Positions 1 to 8,186 are shown, counted from the stretch's first letter. The stretch: 16,346 nucleotides of DNA from Actinomycetota bacterium (GCA_030837445.1 JAUPKM010000485.1:1-16346), one strand, 5' to 3'. The notes: generated from the sequence alone by a model not told the origin. Made by a program: numbers and translations.

Positions 1-25
1 GTTCTGGGTGGGTCCCGCTGACACG

Positions 26-50
26 GAAATCGTTCGTACGCAATGATTTC
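26..50. repeat. imperfect inverted repeat next to the att scar
   Basis: GAAATCGTT and AATGATTTC pair around a 7-nt loop (nine pairs, one of them G-T). A second short palindrome, CGAGGG-G-CCCTCG, follows at 61-73. The first 78 bases hold no gene that I can support. They are the end of whatever element lies to the left of the tRNA half and do not resemble the 136-bp arm region found before the other two tRNA halves. Confidence 0.4.
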
Positions 51-78
51 CCTCATAGTGCGAGGGGCCCTCGACAAC

Positions 79-120
79 CTTTTAATCCGTAGGTTCGGGG
101 TTCGAGCCCCCGGCGACCCA
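79..120 (+). other. tRNA-Lys(UUU) 3' half, attachment-site scar
   Basis: The stretch runs CTTTTAA (anticodon loop), TCCGT, AGGTT (variable loop), T arm CGGGG-TTCGAGC-CCCCG, acceptor strand GCGACCC and discriminator A. No D arm or 5' acceptor strand lies in the 75 bases upstream, so this is not a complete tRNA. The 45 bases from 79 to 123 recur exactly at 15997-16041. Tyrosine recombinases commonly cross over at the anticodon loop of tRNA genes and leave such a displaced 3' half at the far end of the inserted element. I infer that this is one att border of an island; the intact tRNA should lie outside the window. Confidence 0.8.
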
Positions 121-124
121 CTTC

Positions 125-1463
125 TGTGAAGTCCCGGGACATCCTTATCGGGTGTCCCGGGACTTGCTTATATCTCGGGGTGGGAATTTGTAGCCCTTCT
201 TCATGCCGCCCTTCTTGCCTCCTGGTGGTGGTCCGGGACGTCGTCCGAGGGGCTGGTTGTCCTTGTCGGGGTCGAGGACCAGGTCGCGGAGGATCTCGCC
301 GGTGTCGCGGTTGATGATGGTGATGTCGAGGTCGTGGATGAGCATGCGGATGTGGGTGCGGGCGTGCTCGGCGCCGAGGCTGATGTGGTGCAGGCGGCCG
401 CCGCGTCGCAGGGTGACCTTGCCGCCGGCGTCGGTGGTGTCGTCGCGGATGCGGAAGTGGCCGCCTGCATTGTGGTCGGGGGTGGCCTTCGCGCGGGCCG
501 AGTAGACGTCGGCGGGAATGCGGCGGTTCAGGGAGCGGTGTTTGCGCCGGTGGTTGTAGTGGTCGGCGAACTCGTCCAGCAGTGGCTGGAGGGCGGCAAG
601 GTTCCGGGCTGCGGGCCGGGCCCGTAGCCAGAGCTTGAGGGTCTGGTTCAGTCGCTCGACCTTGCCCTGGGTCTGGGGATGGTTCGGGGTGCCGTTCTTC
701 TGCGCGATGCCGAGCTCATGCAGTTCGATCTCGAAGGCGTTGGGGCCTCCGCGGTGGCGGGTGGTGAAGACGAATCCGTTGTCGGTCAACGTGGATTGCG
801 GTGTGCCGTGGGTCGCGCAGGCGGCGCGGAAGGTGTCGACGACGATGCGTCCGGTGACGGGGGTGTGGGCGGTGGCGGAGATCAGGTAGCGGGAGTGGTC
901 GTCGACCCAGAGCAGCACTTCGGCGTCACGGCCGGTGGCGAGCCTGACGTGGGTGAAGTCGGCCTGCCAGCATTCGTTGGGCAGGTCTGCCTCGAAGCGG
1001 ATCCACGAGCGCTTGGGCCGCTTGCGCGGCTCGGGGGTGACCAGCCCGGCACGGGTCAGGATCCGCCAGATGGTGGTGACGCCAGGGGGGACCGTCAACT
1101 GGTCGGCGAGGATCCCGGCGATCGAGTGAGGGCCGGCGTCGCAGCCATCCGCGATCAGTTCCGCGCGCAGCGCGAGGACCTTCGCCACGACCTCGGGCGG
1201 GGTCGCGTTCGGGCTCGACCGTGGCCGCCGCGACTTCGGCTCCAGCGCGTCCCAGCCACCCGCACGCCACGCTGCCACGAGCTGGCTCACCCGCGGCTGC
1301 GAGATCCCGTAGAGCCGCGCGACCTCGCGCTGGGACTTGCCGGACAGGACCGCTTCCACGATGACCCGATGCTTCGACATGCCCGGCAACGCTGCCCGGA
1401 CTCAGCCCCTCAAGCGATAAGCATGTCGCGGGACATGCGATAAATATGTCCTGGAACAGCACA
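125..1463 (-). mobile_element. IS481-family insertion sequence 1
   Basis: The terminal inverted repeats are about 47 bp (125-171 and 1417-1463), begin TGTG and match at about 37 of 47 positions without gaps. Each terminus carries two copies of a GTCCCGGGAC-like motif spaced about one helical turn pair apart, probably transposase-binding sites. The element holds a single DDE transposase gene on the minus strand. A 16-bp direct repeat flanks it exactly (109-124 and 1464-1479), which is a target-site duplication. The duplicated bases are the last bases of the tRNA half plus CTTC. The structure looks complete and potentially active. Confidence 0.88.
145..1389 (-). CDS. IS481-family DDE transposase
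   Basis: A 414-residue transposase of insertion sequence 1. Residues 10-45 form a helix-turn-helix (REVARLYGISQPRVSQLVAAW), followed by a second winged HTH-like segment to about 125. The integrase-like catalytic core runs from about 130 to 300. The DDE residues are visible: D144 in CWQADFTH, D203 in LTDNGFVF and E245 in GKVERLNQTL. Length and domain order are normal for the family. The start is ATG at 1389 or, three codons on, ATG at 1380 (MSKHRV); there is no strong ribosome binding site to choose between them. The C-terminal codons run into the left inverted repeat, as is common in compact insertion sequences. The protein cuts and joins the element ends during transposition. Confidence 0.92.
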   Translation of the reverse strand: MPGMSKHRVIVEAVLSGKSQREVARLYGISQPRVSQLVAAWRAGGWDALEPKSRRPRSSPNATPPEVVAKVLALRAELIADGCDAGPHSIAGILADQLTVPPGVTTIWRILTRAGLVTPEPRKRPKRSWIRFEADLPNECWQADFTHVRLATGRDAEVLLWVDDHSRYLISATAHTPVTGRIVVDTFRAACATHGTPQSTLTDNGFVFTTRHRGGPNAFEIELHELGIAQKNGTPNHPQTQGKVERLNQTLKLWLRARPAARNLAALQPLLDEFADHYNHRRKHRSLNRRIPADVYSARAKATPDHNAGGHFRIRDDTTDAGGKVTLRRGGRLHHISLGAEHARTHIRMLIHDLDITIINRDTGEILRDLVLDPDKDNQPLGRRPGPPPGGKKGGMKKGYKFPPRDISKSRDTR

Positions 1464-1479
1464 CCCGGCGACCCACTTC
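1464..1479. repeat. target-site duplication of IS 1
   Basis: CCCGGCGACCCACTTC here repeats 109-124 exactly and abuts the right inverted repeat of the first insertion sequence. It duplicates the 3' acceptor strand of the tRNA half plus four flanking bases. Sixteen base pairs is at or slightly beyond the long end of what is usual for IS481 elements. The next nine bases (to 1484) lead into the second insertion sequence. Confidence 0.85.
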
Positions 1480-1484
1480 CAAAA

Positions 1485-2852
1485 TGTTCGGCTTCGCCTG
1501 ATGCTTGACGGTTTGGCTCCGCCTGATCCTTGACGCGGCTTCGGCTGATGGGTGACGGTGGCTCCGGCTGATGCTTGACACTCCTGCCATGTTGGTGGAG
1601 CTGAGTGTCATGGAGCAGAGGTATCAGGCGGTGTCGTTCGTGATCCACGATGGCGAGTCGGTCGTGGAGGTGGCGCGACGGTTCAACGTGTCGCGCCAGA
1701 CGGTTCATGCGTGGCTGGCCCGGTATGAGAAGGGCGGCCTGGCCGCGCTGGCGGACCGGTCCCATCGTCCTAGGGGGTGCGCGCACCAGATGCCCGCCGA
1801 GGTCGAGGCGGTGGTGCTGGAGATGCGGCGGATCAATCCGGACTGGGGTCCACGGAGGCTGCTGCACGAGCTGGGCCGCGAGGGCATCGACCCGCTGCCG
1901 AGCCGGTCGGGGATCTACCGGTTGCTCAAGCGGCACTCCCAGATCGACCCGACGGCGCGCCGCAAGCGGGATCGCAAGTTCAAGCGGTGGGAGCGAGGCA
2001 CGCCGATGGAGTTGTGGCAGATGGACGTGGTCGGCGGGATCCTGCTGGCCGATGGCACCGAGCTGAAGGCCCTGACCGGGATCGACGACCACTCGCGGTT
2101 CATCGTCTGCGCGGGGCTGATGGTCCGGGCGAATTCGCGCAGTGTCTGCAACCACTTCGCGGCCTCCCTGCGCACGCATGGGGTTCCCCAGGAGCTGCTG
2201 ACCGACAACGGGAAGGTGTTCACCGGGCGTTTCGGCCGCGGCAAGGTCGAGGTCCTGTTCGACCGGATCTGCCGGGAGAACGGCATCGACCACCTGCTGA
2301 CCGCGCCACGGTCGCCTACCACGACGGGGAAGATCGAGCGCTGGCATCGCACGCTGCGCGAGCAGTTCCTGATGGGGAAGGTGTTCGCCAGCCAGGCTGA
2401 CGCCCAGCGGCAGCTGGATGCGTGGGTCCACGACTACAACTACGCCCGCCCGCATGAGTCGCTGGACATGGCCACCCCGGCGTCCCGGTTCCACGCCGCC
2501 CGGGCCGAGGAACGCCCCGCCGACGCCACCGCCCTCGACCAGGTCGACCGGTCCGGCGACGACTGGATCGCCCGACGCGTCTCCGCGGTCGGGGTCATCT
2601 GCGTGGCGTGGCAGCAGATCTCCGTCGGCAGGCACCGTGCCGGCCGCACCGTCGACATCCACGTCGGCCCCGAGCTCCTGCACATCTGGGACGGCAACGA
2701 ACTCCTCAAGACCGCCCTGCGCGACAACGCCAAGGAGGTGAGGAAGAAGAGGGCATCCGTCGCCAGCTAGGCGACAGACAGGCAACAATCGATCCAGGAA
2801 GTGTCAAGCATCACCCGAAGCCACTCCGTCAAGCATCACCCGAACCTCCACA
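1485..2852 (+). mobile_element. IS481-family insertion sequence 2
   Basis: The terminal inverted repeats are 27 bp (1485-1511 and 2826-2852), begin TGT and match at 21 of 27 positions without gaps. The left end carries four tandem imperfect copies of a unit ending in TGATGCTTGACG, and the right end carries two in inverse orientation. These are subterminal arrays likely to bind the transposase. No perfect target duplication abuts the ends, but GACCCAC stands 8 bp before the left end (1470-1476) and directly after the right end (2853-2859). The insertion therefore also seems to be at the tRNA 3' end. It carries one transposase gene. Confidence 0.82.
1610..2770 (+). CDS. IS481-family DDE transposase
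   Basis: A 386-residue transposase of the second insertion sequence, clearly different in sequence from the first. An N-terminal helix-turn-helix occupies residues 18-40 (VEVARRFNVSRQTVHAWLAR). The integrase core runs from about 130 to 290 with D139 (WQMDV), D199 (LLTDNGKVF) and E243 (TGKIERWHRTL). A C-terminal beta-rich segment of about 90 residues follows. I chose the ATG at 1610 because GGTGGAG lies 9 nt upstream and MEQRYQ fits the usual family start. In-frame ATGs at 1571 and 1589 would begin inside or beside the subterminal repeats. The reading frame is intact, so the element may still be mobile. Confidence 0.9.
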   Translation: MEQRYQAVSFVIHDGESVVEVARRFNVSRQTVHAWLARYEKGGLAALADRSHRPRGCAHQMPAEVEAVVLEMRRINPDWGPRRLLHELGREGIDPLPSRSGIYRLLKRHSQIDPTARRKRDRKFKRWERGTPMELWQMDVVGGILLADGTELKALTGIDDHSRFIVCAGLMVRANSRSVCNHFAASLRTHGVPQELLTDNGKVFTGRFGRGKVEVLFDRICRENGIDHLLTAPRSPTTTGKIERWHRTLREQFLMGKVFASQADAQRQLDAWVHDYNYARPHESLDMATPASRFHAARAEERPADATALDQVDRSGDDWIARRVSAVGVICVAWQQISVGRHRAGRTVDIHVGPELLHIWDGNELLKTALRDNAKEVRKKRASVAS

Positions 2853-3292
2853 GACCCACATACCCGAATGCGTTGCGCTGCAACGACTTTACGACGGTTT
2901 GAGGGGTCTCTCGATGGCCCTCGTGGTGTCTAGTTTGTCAGCATTCTCGCTCCTGTCTGACCCTTTCCTTCGTTGACGTTGTCTTGCAGTCGAGCGCGCC
3001 TTCTTGGCATTGCTCTCAGCCGTGCGGGCGTCTACTTGGTTGACGCGATCAAGCTTCAGCGTGTGACGCATTGGCAGTCGAGTTGAGCAAAGACGCGCCC
3101 GGGGGTTGGCGACGCCTTGCGGCCCTCAACGCGTCCGCGTCCGTGTCCGCGTGGGTCTGGGCGGTCATGCCGTTCGGCATCGTGGCCGTGATCACCAACG
3201 AAGAGGGACGTTGCCTCGTCCGACTGAACGCCAAGGTAGTGCGTGGCACTAGAACCTGAACGCCTCACGTCGCTCTTGGCGCACATGCGCGG
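2853..3292. other. intergenic region without a supported gene
   Basis: GACCCAC at 2853-2859 resembles the tRNA 3' end. CGTTGC-GCT-GCAACG (2871-2885) is an inverted repeat at the same distance from that GACCCA as similar hairpins stand from the other two tRNA halves. Bases 2890-3060 are visibly less GC-rich than the rest. Open frames exist (plus 3071-3259 from a TTG; minus 3049-3249 and 2889-3071), but none has a clear ribosome binding site, recognisable domain or consistent codon use. I regard this as former flanking DNA or decayed element sequence. Confidence 0.6.
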
Positions 3293-3568
3293 TCAGGACG
3301 GCCAGGGCCACAACCCGGATTCGCGCATGCAGCTCTCCGCAGACTCCAGCAGGGGCCCGGCCTCGGGGCCGAGGCCTTCCAGGATCGCGGACTGCCAGCC
3401 GTCTGCGCTCATGCCGTCAGCAGCTGCGCCCGCAGCGAGGGTGGCGAGGTGTTGCCGGTGGGGCGGGCAGGAGGCGAAGTCCAGGCCTTCGGCGGAGTTG
3501 CGCGGATCCGCAAGCGCCTCCCGATGGGTCTCCATCAATGCCTTGTGGATGTGGCCCAAGTCCATCAT
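3293..3568 (-). CDS. small protein of unknown function downstream of nirK
   Basis: I do not recognise this 91-residue protein. It starts at the first of two adjacent ATGs, with AGGAAG 11 nt upstream, and its codons are GC-ending like those of the neighbouring genes. It is soluble and mostly helical in appearance. It contains a CPPHRQH stretch near residues 34-40 and a second cysteine near residue 80; such a Cys/His cluster could bind metal, but that is speculation. It lies on the same strand as nirK, 113 bp after its stop, and may be the last gene of that operon. An overlapping plus-strand frame (3243-3698) is less convincing. Confidence 0.6.
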   Translation of the reverse strand: MMDLGHIHKALMETHREALADPRNSAEGLDFASCPPHRQHLATLAAGAAADGMSADGWQSAILEGLGPEAGPLLESAESCMRESGLWPWPS

Positions 3569-3681
3569 TGGGGTACCTGCTTCCTTGCTCGGTCTCGAGA
3601 GTGGCGCTGATTCGAGATGGCGGGATCGGACGTTGGCTTTGGCTGCCCAGATCGTCAGGCGGGCAACGGCCCCGCGACCGT

Positions 3682-6294
3682 TCAGCCCGCCTCATTGACG
3701 CGCAGGAGGCCGTGGGCTCCCTTCTCGGCATCGGACATGACGTGTGAGACGAAGGGGTACGTCCCGGCTTCGGGGAGGATGAGCTCGACAAAACCTCCCT
3801 GCGCGGGGAACAGCCCGAGCACCTGCGAGCCACCCGTGCCGGGGAGCAGCTCGAAGGCCCCTTCCCGGTAGACGGTGTCGAACTGGCCCCCGACGACATG
3901 GAAGGACGACCCGACGTTGGGCCCGGCAGCGAGGACCCAGATGCGGACGCGGTCGCCGACGGTGGCCTGCAGCGGTTCGTGGTCGTACTGCATCGGATAG
4001 CCGTTGAACGTGACCAGGTCGTGCTGGCCCGACGCGATCTTCTCCGCGGACGCTGTTCCCCCTGCCGTACCGAGGTAGGACTCCGATTGGACGAGCACGA
4101 ACTCCCGGTCGACGGGCGCGAGTTCCAGTGGGTCGATGATGACGGCGCCGAACATGCCGTTGGCGATGTGCATCGACATGGGCATGGTCGAGCAGTGGTA
4201 CATCCAGATCCCAGCCCGGGTCGCCGTGAACCGGTATTCGAGGGTCTCGCCCGGGGCGATCGTGCGCATGGGTCCGTCGGGCGCGAGCGCGCCGGCGTGG
4301 AAGTCGATGGAGTGACCGATGCTGCCGTCGTTCACGAGCGTGACGATGAAGTTGTCGCCGACCTTGCCGCGCAGGACTGGCCCGGGAGCGGTGCCGCCGA
4401 ACGTCCACCTCGTCTGGCGGACACCGGGGGCGACCTCGGCCTCGACCTCGGTCACCACCAGGCGCACCCGGTGCTCGCGGGTGGCTGGTGCGGGGGTCAG
4501 GCGCGCGTCGTAGACCGCCGCGTCCGGCCCGGGCTCGGCCATCAGGTCGATCTGCTCCGCGGTGATGGGCTTGTCGACGGGTGTGACGTCGTGGCCTTCG
4601 TGCCCGGCCGCCGCCTGCGCGGCAGCGACAAGCGCCTCGTCGGCGCCGCCGATGGCCTCGATGCCGAGCACCATCCCCATCTGACGGTGCCCTGCGACCG
4701 AGCACCAGCCGTCCAGGGCCCTGCCGACGATGCCGACGTCGATCGTCGCGTTCTCTCCGGGCGCCAGCCGAGGCGTGCGCTGGCCGGTCTCCAGCACGAG
4801 GTCGTGAACGTCGTCCCCACTGTTCACGACCGTCACGGTCAAGGTGTTGCCCGCTGGTACCTGGATCCGTTGAGGGGTGAAGCGCATCCCCTCGATCGTG
4901 ACGGTCACCGCGGTTGCCTCGCCGGTCGGAGTGACCCCAGCGGATGCGGGAGCAGCCGACACTGTTCCCTCGCCGACGGCTGCTGGATCGTAGGCAACGC
5001 CCCCGACCACCGCCAGTAGGACGATGGCGAGGGCGACCACTGCTCCACCGCTCTGGTGGAGCGCGGGTCCGGGCACGCGACTGGCGACAGCGGTCGTTGA
5101 CGTGGTGCTGGCAGGCGACGGTCGCAGGCAGTCGGCGATGAGGAGGAGGGTCCACCCGACGGCGACGAGCACGAGAGTGGAGGCCAGGACTCGGACGGCG
5201 CTGGGGGAGGGCAGGACGCAGACGGCCAGGGCCGTGTTCAGCATCACCAGGCGGGGAGCGGTCGTCCGGTTGACGCGGGCGTTGCGCCGCCGCATCGCTG
5301 TGGGGCCCCCGCCCACCATCACGGGGACGAGGTAGCTCAGCGAGCCGAGCAGCACCTGCAGCACTCCGCCGATCAGGGCGGCGGCGACCAGTTGCCCGGC
5401 GAGGCGACTGAGATCGTCGGCTGATCCGCTGACCAGGGCGACGCCGAAGGCGAGGAGCGTCCCGGACAGCCAGATGACACCGGCCAGGGCCGACCACGAC
5501 GCGAAGACCGCCGGGGGACGCTGCCGCATCTCGGTCACCATGGGTCCGATGGTCAGTCCGATGCCGATGAGGTAGCCGGCGATGCCTGCCGCAGCCAGGA
5601 GGCCCCGTCCGGTCAACGCGCCCGTCGTGGTGACGAGGGTGCCGCCGATGAGCACGGGAAGGGCAATGCGAGCCTTTCGCTCGGCATCCGGCGCCAGGCG
5701 GGTGTGCAGCATCGTCGGCCAGAGGGTGACGAGCGTGCCGAGGATCGGCAGCCCGACCCAGCCCAGGAGGTTGACCGTGACATGGCCGAGGAGCAGATGC
5801 GAGTAGGTGGTGGCGTCCCAGGATCCCCGGGCCATCAGGACGCCCAGCGCGATGCCCGGCATCAGCAGCAGTCCCGCAGCAACGTAGGCGCGGACCGTGA
5901 AGGCGAACCGGCTCGGAAGCGCCCGGCGGAGCCGGATCACCAGTGCCCCGACATGCGCCATGACGGCGCCAGCCACGGCTAGGGCTCCGATTGCGGTGAT
6001 GGCGGAGGCGTTCACCAGCACTCCGACGACGACCGCGAGCGCCCCGATGTTGGCTGTGATGATCCGGACCGCCTCGCCCCGGCGGGTGGGTGGCTGCGGC
6101 GCGCGCAGGACGGCGACACTGAAGTGCCAACTCCACACGAGCAGAGCGGTCGTCACCGCGCCCAGCACCAGCAGGTGCACCATGAGCCAGGTGGCTGCCG
6201 GCAGCTGGCGGTGCAGCGCGGCGGCGACTCCGGCGGCAGCCAGCCAGGCCAGCACGACAGCCGAGGTGCGAATGTGCCAGGTGGAACGGCTCAT
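3682..6294 (-). CDS. nirK: membrane-anchored three-cupredoxin copper nitrite reductase
   Basis: This 870-residue protein reduces nitrite to nitric oxide. Residues 1-390 are a polytopic membrane domain of roughly 10-12 helices with paired histidines (H166, H171), NnrS- or oxidase-like. One more helix lies near 417-435. Residues 460-548 form an extra cupredoxin with a type 1 copper set (H497, C531, H536, M541 or M539). Residues 600-870 are a two-cupredoxin NirK core. Its type 1 ligands are H661, C701, H709 and M714; its type 2 ligands are H666, H700 and H851; the catalytic pair is D664 and H799. All key residues are present. A classical NirK has about 340-380 residues and no membrane domain. 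The start overlaps the stop of the upstream membrane gene (ATGA), indicating translational coupling. The catalytic part should face the outside, with the extra cupredoxin as a likely electron relay. Confidence 0.93.
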   Translation of the reverse strand: MSRSTWHIRTSAVVLAWLAAAGVAAALHRQLPAATWLMVHLLVLGAVTTALLVWSWHFSVAVLRAPQPPTRRGEAVRIITANIGALAVVVGVLVNASAITAIGALAVAGAVMAHVGALVIRLRRALPSRFAFTVRAYVAAGLLLMPGIALGVLMARGSWDATTYSHLLLGHVTVNLLGWVGLPILGTLVTLWPTMLHTRLAPDAERKARIALPVLIGGTLVTTTGALTGRGLLAAAGIAGYLIGIGLTIGPMVTEMRQRPPAVFASWSALAGVIWLSGTLLAFGVALVSGSADDLSRLAGQLVAAALIGGVLQVLLGSLSYLVPVMVGGGPTAMRRRNARVNRTTAPRLVMLNTALAVCVLPSPSAVRVLASTLVLVAVGWTLLLIADCLRPSPASTTSTTAVASRVPGPALHQSGGAVVALAIVLLAVVGGVAYDPAAVGEGTVSAAPASAGVTPTGEATAVTVTIEGMRFTPQRIQVPAGNTLTVTVVNSGDDVHDLVLETGQRTPRLAPGENATIDVGIVGRALDGWCSVAGHRQMGMVLGIEAIGGADEALVAAAQAAAGHEGHDVTPVDKPITAEQIDLMAEPGPDAAVYDARLTPAPATREHRVRLVVTEVEAEVAPGVRQTRWTFGGTAPGPVLRGKVGDNFIVTLVNDGSIGHSIDFHAGALAPDGPMRTIAPGETLEYRFTATRAGIWMYHCSTMPMSMHIANGMFGAVIIDPLELAPVDREFVLVQSESYLGTAGGTASAEKIASGQHDLVTFNGYPMQYDHEPLQATVGDRVRIWVLAAGPNVGSSFHVVGGQFDTVYREGAFELLPGTGGSQVLGLFPAQGGFVELILPEAGTYPFVSHVMSDAEKGAHGLLRVNEAG

Positions 6295-7430
6295 CGACGG
6301 ATCACCAGGACGGCGGCGATCACGACGAAGACCAGGAGCGCGGCGACGTTGCCGGCCCCACCGGCCTGCCAGGCCCAGCCCGACTCGCGGACGTCACCGG
6401 CCACCCGCAGGAGCAAGGACGCCTGCAGCGCGACCGTTGCCAGGTAGAGCACCGGGCGGTAGGGAAGCGGACGGATGAGTACCGCCGGCAGGATGATCGG
6501 CGCGTGCGCGAGCACCATGGACATGGCGAAGCCCAGGCCGATCGCATGCACGACGACGTCGTAGCCCGGGCCGTCGAATTGAGGGCCGAGCGTGAGCCAC
6601 GTCAGGCCCGCGACGGCGAGCCACGCCATGCCTAGGAGGAGGTTGACCGCGGTGTAGCGCGGCAGCCCCACGGATCGGATCGTGCGCGTGGCCACGTCAT
6701 AGCGCAGGAGCCATAGGACTGTTGCCAGCAGTGACGCGCCGAACAGCTCACTGCCCGGGGTCGACCACAGGAGCGCTCCAGCGCTGGTGAGGGCGACCGT
6801 CACGGAGATGACCCAGAGCGCCCGAGCGGCCCCGGGCGGGGGCGAGGCGACATGGGCGAGCTCCAGGCGCTCCCCCGCGATCGTCAGCACGAGGAATCCG
6901 GCAAGGAACGGGAACAGCGCACCGGCCGGCACCTGTGCCAGCCACAGCAGGCTCCCGCACAGGGCCAGGACCGAGCCCAGCCACTGGATCGCCAGCGCGG
7001 TCGACGCAGCCCGGTGCCAGACCGCTGCGTAGATCGCAACCAGGATGCCCAGGCCAACGGACTGGGCCGACAGCCCCACCGCCATGGGCAGGGGCGTGAC
7101 GAGCAGGAGTGCCCCCGCGCCCGTCGCGATAGGGGCGCCGTAGGCCCACGCTTGTCTCAGCGCGATCGCTCGTTCCAGCGCGATCAGGGTGCCCAGGAAT
7201 CCGGTGATCATCAGCTGCCCATGGACCTCGAGCAGCCGCTCGGTCGTGATCGGGGCGGGCAGTCCGAGAAGCATCAGCGCGGCCGAGAGCCCCAGGAGCA
7301 TCGACGCCCCGCCGAGCAAGAGCAGGGCCAGTCGACCCGGCACCCGCGGGCGCGCGCGACGGGTGCTGCTGTGGGGGATAGACAGCGTGCTGACGGGCTC
7401 CCGGCCAGGATCGGCCAGGATGCCGGTCAC
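6291..7430 (-). CDS. polytopic membrane protein, NnrS-like
   Basis: A 379-residue protein with about ten to twelve hydrophobic helices and a short basic N-terminus (STRRARPRVPGR). Conserved-looking histidines lie at helix starts: HGQLMITGFLGTLIALERA near residue 70, and VVHAIGLGFAMSMVLAHAP near residue 290. This is reminiscent of NnrS and of haem-copper membrane subunits, which support denitrification or resistance to NO. I see no cytochrome motif. The start is GTG at 7430, overlapping the regulator stop by 4 nt (GTGA), and the gene ends in an ATGA overlap with nirK. It is therefore the middle gene of a coupled operon. It also resembles the membrane half of the NirK protein downstream, so the two may be related domains working together. 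The specific role is inferred from context. Confidence 0.78.
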   Translation of the reverse strand: MTGILADPGREPVSTLSIPHSSTRRARPRVPGRLALLLLGGASMLLGLSAALMLLGLPAPITTERLLEVHGQLMITGFLGTLIALERAIALRQAWAYGAPIATGAGALLLVTPLPMAVGLSAQSVGLGILVAIYAAVWHRAASTALAIQWLGSVLALCGSLLWLAQVPAGALFPFLAGFLVLTIAGERLELAHVASPPPGAARALWVISVTVALTSAGALLWSTPGSELFGASLLATVLWLLRYDVATRTIRSVGLPRYTAVNLLLGMAWLAVAGLTWLTLGPQFDGPGYDVVVHAIGLGFAMSMVLAHAPIILPAVLIRPLPYRPVLYLATVALQASLLLRVAGDVRESGWAWQAGGAGNVAALLVFVVIAAVLVIRR

Positions 7431-8110
7431 TGCTGCCTCGCAGGCCTGGCGGCATCCAATCGGAGCCGGCAGGACCCCGGATCGGAGAAGGGCCGCAGGT
7501 CAGCGTCAGCAGGGTCTCCGCCCAGAGACTCGAGCAACCCTCCGATCAGCCCTCGGTGAACCTGACAGACCACGCCGGGGTACTGGCGGGCGACATCGAG
7601 AAGCGGACAGTTGGTGAGGTGCACAGTCGTGTGCCGTTCGTTGGCGTCGGGTGCGAAGCCGAGCTCCGTCAGGATCGACACGACCGAGCGGCGGGCGTCC
7701 GCGCCGGAGGTGTCGTGGAGGTGACGCTCTCTCGCCTCCTGCCGACCCCACTCCTGGCCGGCCGCATAAGCATCGTCCTCCGGCCGCGCGCTCGTATGGA
7801 CGATGTGCGCCGCGAGCGCACCGGCGAGCGCGCTGTACTCGCGTACCCGCGGATCCGGCTCCTGATGGTCCGGGTTGGCGCGGTAATGCCAGCTCGGACG
7901 GCCACGTCCGGTGCTGGGTGCGCGCTCGCGAAGTGCGAGGCCGCTTTGGGCGAGGTGCTCCAGGTGCAGGCGGACCGTGTTCACGTGCTGGCCGAACCTC
8001 ACGGCGACGTCCTCGGCGGACACCGGGGAACCCAGCTGCTGAAGCAGTTCCAGCACTCGCGCACGCGGTCGGGTCAGCGCGGCGTCTCCGTCGCTGTGAC
8101 GGGCCGGCAT
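7427..8110 (-). CDS. winged-helix regulator with SufR-like cysteines
   Basis: A 227-residue transcription factor. Residues 12-75 form a winged helix of ArsR/DeoR type (VSAEDVAVRFGQHVNTVRLHLEHLAQ, then a basic wing GRGRPSWHY). The C-terminal half contains C168 (NCPLLDVA), C182 (YPGVVCQVH) and C214 (GSCRLRL), a spacing like the SufR family, in which cysteines hold an Fe-S cluster. Fe-S regulators of this kind respond to oxidative stress, iron status or NO. I chose the ATG at 8110 because AGGGGG lies just upstream; the longer open frame reads back through the divergent promoter. The gene is first in the nirK operon and overlaps the membrane gene. I infer that it controls both divergent arms. An NO-sensing role is plausible but unproven. 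Confidence 0.85.
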   Translation of the reverse strand: MPARHSDGDAALTRPRARVLELLQQLGSPVSAEDVAVRFGQHVNTVRLHLEHLAQSGLALRERAPSTGRGRPSWHYRANPDHQEPDPRVREYSALAGALAAHIVHTSARPEDDAYAAGQEWGRQEARERHLHDTSGADARRSVVSILTELGFAPDANERHTTVHLTNCPLLDVARQYPGVVCQVHRGLIGGLLESLGGDPADADLRPFSDPGSCRLRLDAARPARQQ

Positions 8111-8186
8111 CGGCCCCCTATTTAACACAGTAGATACTGTAGTAATGTGGCATGCCTGGACGCCAGCCGACCCCTGCGAGGAACAC
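8111..8186. promoter_or_regulatory. divergent promoter region with palindromic operator
   Basis: This 76-bp gap separates the regulator start (minus strand) from the DUF2249 start (plus strand) and must hold both promoters. ACAGTA-GA-TACTGT at 8127-8140 is a perfect 6-2-6 palindrome inside a local AT-rich patch, the only one in the area (TTTAACA to GTAATG). -10-like hexamers on both strands overlap it, so one bound dimer could control both operons. The adjacent regulator is the obvious candidate. The match to known operators is not established. Confidence 0.6.

Noticed and set aside
79..120. A complete functional tRNA-Lys
   Set aside because: The required D arm and 5' acceptor strand are absent upstream at all three copies, so only 3' halves are present.
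926..2788. 620-codon open frame on the minus strand
   Set aside because: It runs antisense to the whole second transposase and into the first insertion sequence; both transposases have clear DDE motifs, so this is a high-GC shadow frame.
3071..3259. 62-codon plus frame starting with TTG, and overlapping minus frames at 3049-3286
   Set aside because: No ribosome binding site, no recognisable family and competing frames of equal quality; not enough to call a gene.
3692..6136. 814-codon minus-strand frame inside nirK
   Set aside because: It is an arginine- and proline-rich shadow of the nirK frame with no domain; nirK shows all copper ligands.
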